Shown one piece after another: positions 6,198 through 10,972 of a stretch of DNA of 10,972 nucleotides. The number at the start of each line of letters is the position of its first letter. Position 1 is the stretch's first letter. The position numbers were made by a program, and so were the translations under genes. The stretch lies in the NCBI GenBank assembly GCA_035705985.1, contig DASSVP010000129.1, positions 1 to 10,972 on the forward strand, given 5' to 3'. Under the pieces are notes generated by a model. The model saw nothing but the letters and a program-made list of their open reading frames with translations, did not search any database and had not been told where the DNA came from. The DNA comes from JACVRW01 sp035705985 (GTDB lineage Bacteria > Actinomycetota > Thermoleophilia > Solirubrobacterales > Thermoleophilaceae).

Positions 6198-6848
6198 GTG
6201 TCACTCGCCCGCGTCCACAACTTCGCCATCTCACTCGACGGCTTCGGCACCGGTGAGCCTCAGAGCCGCGACGCACCGTTCGGCCACGCCGGCGAACGGC
6301 TGCACGAATGGATGTTCGCCACCCGGTGGTGGAACAGCGAGATGAGCGGCCAGCCCGGCGGGAGTGGCGGCGTCGACCACGCCTTCGCGCGGCAGTTCGC
6401 TCCCGGGATCGGCGCCGAGATCATGGGCGCCGGGAAGTTCGGCCCGCCCGGATGGCACGAGGACCCCGAGTGGAAGGGCTGGTGGGGCCCCAACCCGCCG
6501 TTCCACACACCGGCCTTCGTGCTCACCCATCACACGCGCCCGTCGATCGAGATGGAGGGCGGCACGACGTTCCACTTCGTCGACGCTCCGCCTGCCGAGG
6601 CGCTCGAGACGGCCCGCGACGCCGCGGACGGCCAGGACGTCCGCCTGGGCGGCGGTCCCACCGTGATCCGCGACTTCCTCGCCGCCGGGCTCGTCGACCA
6701 CGCGCACATTGTGGTGGTCCCGATCCTGCTCGGCCGGGGCGTACGCCTATGGGACGGACTGGAGGGCCTCGAGGAGGACTACGAGGTGGAGGCGACCTCC
6801 TCGCCCAGCGGAGTCACGCACGTGACATTCACCCGTGCGGGTGCCTGA
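6198..6848 (+). CDS. Dihydrofolate reductase-like / RibD C-terminal domain protein (216 aa)
   Basis: A cytoplasmic oxidoreductase-fold protein of the RibD_C superfamily (PF01872), related to deaminase/reductase proteins of the YyaP/YwjB type that probably bind NADPH. Landmarks in order: VHNFAISLDGFGTG (about 6-19), LHEWMFATRWW (about 35-45), EIMGAGKFGP (the family MGRKTF-like segment), PAFVLTHHTRPSIEMEGGTT, then VRLGGGPTVIRDFLAAGLVD (phosphate-binding GGG and following helix) and VVPILLGRGVRLWDGL. Length is normal. GTG at 6198 is well placed, 8 nt after AGGAG. It diverges from the ArsR/SRPBCC operon. The natural substrate of this subgroup is not known, so the name should not be taken as true dihydrofolate reductase. 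The 3' flank (6849-6918) holds nothing recognisable before repeat A. Confidence 0.92.
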   Translation: MSLARVHNFAISLDGFGTGEPQSRDAPFGHAGERLHEWMFATRWWNSEMSGQPGGSGGVDHAFARQFAPGIGAEIMGAGKFGPPGWHEDPEWKGWWGPNPPFHTPAFVLTHHTRPSIEMEGGTTFHFVDAPPAEALETARDAADGQDVRLGGGPTVIRDFLAAGLVDHAHIVVVPILLGRGVRLWDGLEGLEEDYEVEATSSPSGVTHVTFTRAGA

Positions 6849-6918
6849 ACCGGCTCAGGCGATCGCTGTGAGGCGGCGGCGTGTCGTCGCGCGGACTCGC
6901 GTCGCGCGGCGACCGTTT

Positions 6919-7075
6919 AGTCGGGGCGACTGGACTTGAACCAGCGGCCTTCGGCCCCCAGCCGGCAAGCGACTCGCGTCCATGTGTCCTTCTACGTCCC
7001 CGGCGTCCCCATCGTCCACGCCGGCGAACTCCTTGGACGCATAGGACGATGCAGTCGGTACCACGGCGGTACTAC
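6919..7075 (-). repeat. tRNA-Pro 3'-half repeat, copy A (157 bp), ending at the HxlR stop codon
   Basis: Same structure and orientation as copy B. On the minus strand it starts GTAGTACCGCCGTGGTACCG, where the first TAG is the stop codon of the HxlR-family gene, continues through about 110 bp of shared sequence, and ends in a tRNA-Pro 3' fragment (6921-6964) that has two substitutions and one deleted base relative to the intact tRNA at 9361-9434. The break-in point inside the anticodon stem is the same as in B. Similarity ends at the tRNA 3' end; the following sequences of A and B are unrelated. A reading frame crosses both copies with partly similar amino acids, but B has an in-frame TGA, so coding is unlikely. 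Confidence 0.85.
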
Positions 7076-7806
7076 GTTTCGACCCGGACCCGCTCAGGCT
7101 CGGCGAGATGCGACGCCGCCCTACGGCGCTCGTCAGCATTGCGGCTGGCGGGGGCGAACGCGCTCCACTCGAACCAGCGCCCAAACGCTCGCTGGAGCGT
7201 TCCCGGACCGCTCAGGGTCAGCCTGCGAGCCCGCAGCGCGCTGCCCAGCTCGGCGCGGCCCAGGTAGACGCGGTAGAGGGTGGCGGTATCGACGTTGACC
7301 GCGAGGTCGACGTCGAACCCAGGGTGCTGGAGGCAAACAGACACATCTGAGGGCTCGAGCACCATCCAGTAGCGCTTCGCCGGGTCGCGAAAGTTGAACT
7401 GGACCACGGTGCGGTTCGCCGGGAGATGGTCGCGATCGACGTGCCGGGCCATCCAGACGATCAAGAGGTCGGGGTCGAGCTCTCCGGGGCGCGGATCGGT
7501 GAAGGACCAGGTCACCCCCCACTCCCCCATCGCCTGCACGACCGGCTCCAGGTCGCGACCGGCGTGCGTCAGGCGATACTCCAGCGTCCTGCCCTTCGGT
7601 CCGATGCGCCGCGCGACGATCTCGGCCCGTTCGAGCGAGCGCATGCGATCGGCGAGGACGGAGCGCGAGATGCCGGGCAGGCCGCGCTGGAGCTCGTTGA
7701 ACCCCGTCGCACCGCCCAACATCTCACGCACGATCAAGAGCGTCCAGCGGTCGCCGAGGATCTCGCTCGCCTTGGCGATCGGGCAGTACTGCGCGTAGCC
7801 GCGCAT
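7072..7806 (-). CDS. HxlR-family winged-helix regulator fused to a C-terminal SCP2-like domain (244 aa)
   Basis: Residues 1-100 are an HxlR (PF01638) DNA-binding domain: MRGYAQYCPIAKASEILGDR (Cys8 at the usual HxlR position), WTLLIVREMLGGATGFNELQ, GLPGISRSVLADRMRSLERA (recognition helix) and RTLEYRLTHAGRDLEPVVQA (wing and last helix). Residues about 110-215 resemble an SCP2-like/alkyl-sulfatase C-terminal fold (LLIVWMARHVD, VVQFNFRDPAKRYWMVLEP, CLQHPGFDVDLAVNVDTATL), a plausible hydrophobic-ligand sensor. HxlR-plus-SCP2 proteins of about 220-245 residues are a known actinobacterial arrangement. The start is supported by -10 TAGCAT ending 7 nt before the ATG. It diverges from an FAD oxidase gene across 123 bp containing three tandem 21-bp repeats, its probable operators. 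The stop codon TAG starts repeat A. The last 25 residues are Arg-rich and probably disordered. Confidence 0.92.
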   Translation of the reverse strand: MRGYAQYCPIAKASEILGDRWTLLIVREMLGGATGFNELQRGLPGISRSVLADRMRSLERAEIVARRIGPKGRTLEYRLTHAGRDLEPVVQAMGEWGVTWSFTDPRPGELDPDLLIVWMARHVDRDHLPANRTVVQFNFRDPAKRYWMVLEPSDVSVCLQHPGFDVDLAVNVDTATLYRVYLGRAELGSALRARRLTLSGPGTLQRAFGRWFEWSAFAPASRNADERRRAASHLAEPERVRVET

Positions 7807-7813
7807 GCTTTGG

Positions 7814-7819
7814 ATGCTA
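7814..7819 (-). promoter_or_regulatory. -10 element of the HxlR-family gene, leaderless arrangement
   Basis: TAGCAT on the minus strand is followed by 7 nt (CCAAAGC) and the ATG at 7806. The spacing implies transcription starting at the start codon. The tandem operator repeats begin 18 bp upstream. Confidence 0.55.
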
Positions 7820-7836
7820 CCCCCGGATTGGCGATG

Positions 7837-7894
7837 GGTTCGGAATTCGAACCAGTTGGTTTGGAATTCGTACCGCTTGGTTCGGAACGCGACC
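7837..7894. promoter_or_regulatory. Three tandem 21-bp operator-like repeats between HxlR and FAD oxidase genes
   Basis: Units at 7837-7853 (GGTTCGGAATTCGAACC), 7858-7874 (GGTTTGGAATTCGTACC) and 7879-7894 (GGTTCGGAACGCGACC) start exactly 21 bp apart, two helical turns, so bound proteins would sit on one DNA face. Each unit is close to palindromic (GGTTCG against CGAACC around AATT). They are also low in GC compared with the surroundings. They lie upstream of both divergent -10 elements and are most simply binding sites for the adjacent HxlR-type regulator. Confidence 0.65.
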
Positions 7895-7917
7895 TAGTCC
7901 GCGACGGGGCGCCCGCC

Positions 7918-7923
7918 TAGCGT
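7918..7923 (+). promoter_or_regulatory. -10 element of the FAD oxidase gene, leaderless arrangement
   Basis: TAGCGT is followed by exactly 6 nt (GGCGAC) and the ATG at 7930. No Shine-Dalgarno is seen. The last operator-like repeat ends 23 bp upstream, over the expected -35 area. Confidence 0.5.
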
Positions 7924-7929
7924 GGCGAC

Positions 7930-9342
7930 ATGGCCACTGACACAGCAACACTTGCGACCGCAACTGCCGATCTCGCGCCGCTGCGCGAGTCCCTGCAGGG
8001 CGTGGTTATCGGCCCCGACGACGACAGCTACGACGGAGCCCGCTCGATCTGGAATGGGATGATCGACCGCCGCCCCGCGTGCGTCGCGCGGTGTACGGGA
8101 GTCGCCGATGTCGTCGGCGCGGTTCGCTTCGCGCGCGAGCGAGAGCTGCTCGTGGCAGTGCGCTCCGGCGGCCACGGGGTCGGTGGTCAGGCAATCTGCG
8201 ATGGCGGACTCGTGATCGATGTCTCTCCCATGAAGGGGATCAGGGTCGATCCGCGGGCACGCACCGCCAGGGCCGAGGCCGGTGTGCTTTGGGGTGAGCT
8301 CGACCGCGAGACGCAGCTTCACGGATTGGCGACGGTTGGCGGGATCGTCACGCACACCGGGATCGCCGGACTCACCTTGGGCGGCGGCATCGGCTGGCTC
8401 ATGCGAAAGTATGGGGCGACGGTCGACAACCTGGTCTCTGTCGACCTCGTAACGGCGGACGGGGAGCTGCTCACGGCCAGCGAGGACGAGAACCCGGACC
8501 TCTTCTGGGGCGTCCGGGGCGGCGGGGGCAACTTCGGCATCGTCACGTCGTTCGAGTACCGGGTTCACCCCGTAGGGCCGGTCGTGCTTGCCGGACCGAT
8601 CTTCCATCCCTTCGAGGATGCCGGCGAGGTGCTCCGCTTCTATCGCGACTTCATCGCCGCGGCGCCCGATGAGCTGACAACGATCTTCGACCTATCGGTG
8701 GCGCCCCAGGTGCCATTCCTGCCAGAGGACGTGCACGGCAAGCCGATCGTGATGGTCGGAGCCTGCTACGCCGGCACGCCCGAGGATGGGGTCGAGGCGG
8801 TCCGGCTGCTGAAGGAGTTCGGGACCCCGATCGCCGATCTGCTCGAGCCGAAGCCGTACACCGCGCTACAGTCGATGTTCGACCCGTTGGTGCCACACGG
8901 CTGGCACCGCTACTGGAAGTCCGTCGAGCTGCCGCCGCTCACCGACGCGGCGATCGACACTCTGGTCCAGCACGCGGCGGCGGTCACCTCGCCGAAGTCG
9001 TATTGCATCGTCTTCCAGCTCGGCGGGGCGCTCGCCCGGGCGGGAGAGGACGCGACCGCCTACTGCCAGCGCGACGCCGCCCACAACGTGAACATCAACG
9101 CTGTGTGGACCGCGGACGATGCCGAGGGCGAGAGGCACATCGGCTGGGCGCGCGAGTTCTTCTCGGCCATGCAGCCACACGCCGGCGGCCGCGTCTACGT
9201 CAACTTCCTCGGCGACGAGGGTGCCGACCGGGTGCGCCAAGCCTACGGCGCGCGGCAGTACGAGCGCCTGGCCAGGTTGAAGCAGACATACGACCCGACC
9301 AACTTCTTCCGCATGAACCAGAACATCTCACCGGCGAGGTAG
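7930..9342 (+). CDS. Berberine-bridge-type FAD-binding oxidoreductase (470 aa)
   Basis: A flavin oxidase or dehydrogenase with the PF01565 FAD-binding domain and C-terminal BBE domain (PF08031). RSGGH at 78-82 carries His82, the expected 8-alpha-histidyl FAD attachment site. VGGIVTHTGIAGLTLGGGIG (137-156) aligns with the segment that in bicovalent enzymes holds the cysteinyl FAD link; Val140 occupies that place, so FAD should be attached at His only. FWGVRGGGGNFGIVTSFEYR (192-211) completes the FAD site. The BBE end is YDPTNFFRMNQNISP. Length is normal; there is no signal peptide, so it acts in the cytoplasm. Family members oxidise sugars, alkaloids or antibiotic intermediates; the substrate here is unknown. 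It diverges from an HxlR regulator with tandem operator-like sites and converges on the tRNA-Pro gene 18 bp past its stop codon. ATG at 7930 is fixed by the -10 element. Confidence 0.95.
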   Translation: MATDTATLATATADLAPLRESLQGVVIGPDDDSYDGARSIWNGMIDRRPACVARCTGVADVVGAVRFARERELLVAVRSGGHGVGGQAICDGGLVIDVSPMKGIRVDPRARTARAEAGVLWGELDRETQLHGLATVGGIVTHTGIAGLTLGGGIGWLMRKYGATVDNLVSVDLVTADGELLTASEDENPDLFWGVRGGGGNFGIVTSFEYRVHPVGPVVLAGPIFHPFEDAGEVLRFYRDFIAAAPDELTTIFDLSVAPQVPFLPEDVHGKPIVMVGACYAGTPEDGVEAVRLLKEFGTPIADLLEPKPYTALQSMFDPLVPHGWHRYWKSVELPPLTDAAIDTLVQHAAAVTSPKSYCIVFQLGGALARAGEDATAYCQRDAAHNVNINAVWTADDAEGERHIGWAREFFSAMQPHAGGRVYVNFLGDEGADRVRQAYGARQYERLARLKQTYDPTNFFRMNQNISPAR

Positions 9343-9360
9343 GTCCGGCGTGATGTCCAG

Positions 9361-9434
9361 TCGGGGCGACTGGATTTGAACCAGCGACCTTTCGGCCCCC
9401 AGCCGAATGCGCTACCAGACTGCGCCACGCCCCG
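9361..9434 (-). tRNA. tRNA-Pro (anticodon GGG)
   Basis: 74 nt that fold completely. The acceptor stem is CGGGGCG with CGCCCCG and discriminator A; the D-arm is GCGC-AGTCTGGTA-GCGC; the anticodon arm is TTCGG-CTGGGGG-CCGAA with anticodon GGG at 9398-9400; the variable loop is AGGTC; the T-arm is GCTGG-TTCAAAT-CCAGT. First base C and discriminator A suit bacterial tRNA-Pro. The 3' CCA is not encoded. It decodes CCC and CCU. It converges with the FAD oxidase gene. Three truncated copies of its 3' part lie downstream at 2.4, 4.2 and 6.5 kb in the same orientation, suggesting it has served as an integration site. Confidence 0.95.
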
Positions 9435-9484
9435 TCAGGTGGCCACGATAGCGCGGATGCACGCGCTCGCGCGAGCCGTGTTGC

Positions 9485-9664
9485 GTGTACGTCGCTCGAC
9501 GACATGTCGCCGCCTGGGTGGTGACCCTGACCTGGCATCGCCCGGATTTCGCGGGCGAGTACACGCGGAGCGCATTTGCCGACCTTCAGACAGGCGTGTT
9601 CATCGCCGGGTTCGGGGGCTCGTGGCGCTGGCGCGCTCCTGCGCGCGCCGGTGACGCGCTCTAG
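9485..9664 (+). CDS. Doubtful small ORF (59 aa) in the gap between tRNA-Pro and the phosphatase gene
   Basis: The frame from GTG at 9485 reads MYVARRHVAAWVVTLTWHRP and continues with AGEYTRSAFADLQTGVFIAG to a TAG that overlaps the stop of the convergent phosphatase gene. Codon third positions are GC-rich, as in real genes here, and the composition is less Arg-biased than in the other frames. No Shine-Dalgarno, clear promoter or family resemblance supports it, so it may be chance or a gene remnant. Apart from this the 226 bp between the tRNA and the phosphatase gene show nothing. Confidence 0.18.
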   Translation: MYVARRHVAAWVVTLTWHRPDFAGEYTRSAFADLQTGVFIAGFGGSWRWRAPARAGDAL

Positions 9665-10972
9665 ACGCGCGTCCGCTCGCTGTCCCTGAGCGGGAGCTCG
9701 TCGCCGAGCGGGATCTCCGGCTGGCGCACGTCGACCTCGGGCCGATCGCCCATCCTCACCTCGATCAGCGCGCCGCCCGTGCGCTGCGCGACCTCGCGCG
9801 CCTCGCGCTGGGTGGCGCGAACGCCGTGGGGGCTCACGCCGCAGGCGTCGAGGAAGCCCGGCAGCAGCGGACCGCGAAGCTCGCCGCGCGTGATCTCGAG
9901 CCGCTCGACTCGCCCGCGCACGATGCCGGCGCCCGCCTCGGCGGCGAGCACGCAGACCGCCGCGTCGTCGGTGATCGTGCGCGCTGAATCGGCGACGCGG
10001 TGAATCACCTGCTCCGCGGTGATGCCGGGGCCGAGCTCATGCACAAGCCGCGCCAGCCGATCGGTGCCGAGGCGACCATCGTCGGTACGGGCCTCAGCGA
10101 GGCCGTCCGTGTAGAAGCAGGCGATCGCGCCACGGGGGAACGGCAGCGTCGTCTGGCGCTGCCCGGTTCCGGCGCCGGCGCCGACCGGCGGAGCCGTTCC
10201 CACCATCACGGGATCGAACCCGCCCTCCGTGACCACGATCGGCGGCGGGTGCCCGGCCGTCGCGTACGTGAGCGTGGCCGCCGCGGGGTCGTGCACCGCC
10301 ACGAGCGCGGTCACGAAGTCACCCTCGAGCTTGCCCGCCAGCACGGACCCGGCGATCTGAAGCGCCTCGCGCGGCTCGAGGCCGGCCTCGACGTACGCGC
10401 GCAGCGTGTAGCGCGACAGCGCCGTCCGGGCGAGCGCGGCGCGGCCGTGGCCCGAGACGTCGCCGATGATGACGGCCGTGCGGCCTCCCGCGAGCGCGAG
10501 CACGTCGTAGAAGTCCCCGCCCGCGCCCGGGCCGTCCGCGGGGCGGTAGGCGACCGACGCGCGGCAGTACGCCAGGCCCTTCGGCAGCTCCGGCAGCAGC
10601 GCGGCCTGGAGCAGGCCGACATCGCCGAGCAGGTCGCGCCGCTGCTCGGCGAGGCTGCGGTTTCTCAGCAGGGTCAGCAGGTAGGCGATGGCCAGGACGA
10701 TCGACAGCGCCGCGAGCGCGGCAAGCAGCACCCGCACGGGCGTCGGGACGACCTCGACGATGTCGCGCACCACGCGGAGCGGCTGAGGCGGCTCGCTCGC
10801 CTCCGGCTCATCGGCCGTCCCGATCGGCACGAACTGCGAGCCGCCGTCGCCCGGATCGTCGGCCGCGAACGGACGGTCCGCGGCGTCGGAGGGCGCGGCG
10901 CTCGCGAGGCCGGAGCCCACGCTGGCCTCGAAGGCCCGGGCGGCCCGGACGCGGCGGGCCTGAGCGCGCCTC
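9661..10972 (-). CDS. Membrane-anchored SpoIIE/RsbU-type PP2C serine phosphatase, 5' end open at window edge
   Basis: A PPM-type phosphatase (PF07228) of the kind that dephosphorylates anti-anti-sigma factors. Numbering is from the GTG at 10920. Residues 1-60 are a Pro/Asp/Gly-rich, probably extracytoplasmic stretch; PVRVLLAALAALSIVLAIAY (61-80) is a membrane segment; a short coiled linker (RNRSLAEQRRDLLGDVGLLQ) precedes the catalytic domain at about 104-325. Metal-binding motifs are present: GGDFYDV (134-140, Asp136), IGDVSGHG (152-159, Asp154), FYTDGLAEART (269-279, Asp272) and TDDAAVCVLA (317-326). A further 90 or so residues (331-419, VERLEITRGELRGPLLPGFL onward) form an unassigned C-terminal region. 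The frame stays open upstream to 10972 with Arg/Ala-rich codons, so GTG 10920 may not be the true start and the gene is probably cut by the edge. The sensory input and partner sigma-factor genes are not in view. Confidence 0.9.
   Translation of the reverse strand, partial: RRAQARRVRAARAFEASVGSGLASAAPSDAADRPFAADDPGDGGSQFVPIGTADEPEASEPPQPLRVVRDIVEVVPTPVRVLLAALAALSIVLAIAYLLTLLRNRSLAEQRRDLLGDVGLLQAALLPELPKGLAYCRASVAYRPADGPGAGGDFYDVLALAGGRTAVIIGDVSGHGRAALARTALSRYTLRAYVEAGLEPREALQIAGSVLAGKLEGDFVTALVAVHDPAAATLTYATAGHPPPIVVTEGGFDPVMVGTAPPVGAGAGTGQRQTTLPFPRGAIACFYTDGLAEARTDDGRLGTDRLARLVHELGPGITAEQVIHRVADSARTITDDAAVCVLAAEAGAGIVRGRVERLEITRGELRGPLLPGFLDACGVSPHGVRATQREAREVAQRTGGALIEVRMGDRPEVDVRQPEIPLGDELPLRDSERTRV

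Noticed and set aside
7837..7894. CRISPR array
   Set aside because: Only three 16-17 bp units separated by about 4 bp; units are palindromic operator-like sites, spacers are far too short, and no cas genes are present.

Overview
The window is GC-rich and gene-dense and reads as chromosomal DNA of a soil actinobacterium, most likely Thermoleophilia (Solirubrobacterales or Gaiellales type). The main pointers are the SnoaL-like protein beginning MSQENVEIVRR, a family start that is very common there, the paired ArsR and AHSA1-type SRPBCC genes, the DUF1059 miniprotein, and the membrane-anchored RsbU-type phosphatase. The lineage call is inference; no phylogenetic marker is present. Several genes have an actinobacterial -10 hexamer 6-7 nt before the start codon, so leaderless mRNAs appear common.

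Left part (1-2846), metal and anion transport. A zinc-type ABC transporter binding lipoprotein (cut by the left edge, minus strand) diverges from a TauE/SafE permease across only 37 bp, and that gap holds a Zur/Fur-type operator (829-843). Next come two small minus-strand genes, one a DUF1059 protein, and then a second, different TauE/SafE permease.

Middle part (2847-9434), accessory-looking modules. A complete tRNA-Pro(GGG) lies at 9361-9434 on the minus strand. Downstream of its 3' end, in the same orientation, are three further copies of only its 3' part (near 6919, 5173 and 2861). Two of these are embedded in a 157-158 bp repeat whose far end coincides with the stop codon of the upstream gene. 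They split the region into three cargo blocks: (i) a one-pass membrane protein with cytoplasmic helical repeats and three extracytoplasmic Cys-containing bacterial repeats, plus a SnoaL-like protein; (ii) an ArsR/SRPBCC operon divergent from a DHFR/RibD-like reductase; (iii) an HxlR regulator fused to an SCP2-like domain, divergent from a berberine-bridge-type FAD oxidase, with three 21-bp tandem operator-like repeats between them. The pattern resembles tandem integration at a tRNA gene, but no integrase is present in the window.

Right part (9435-10972). After about 230 bp with at most a doubtful small ORF, a membrane-anchored SpoIIE/RsbU-type PP2C phosphatase runs on the minus strand and is open at the right edge. 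No rRNA, CRISPR array, insertion sequence or transposase was seen. No gene-free stretch exceeds 300 bp.
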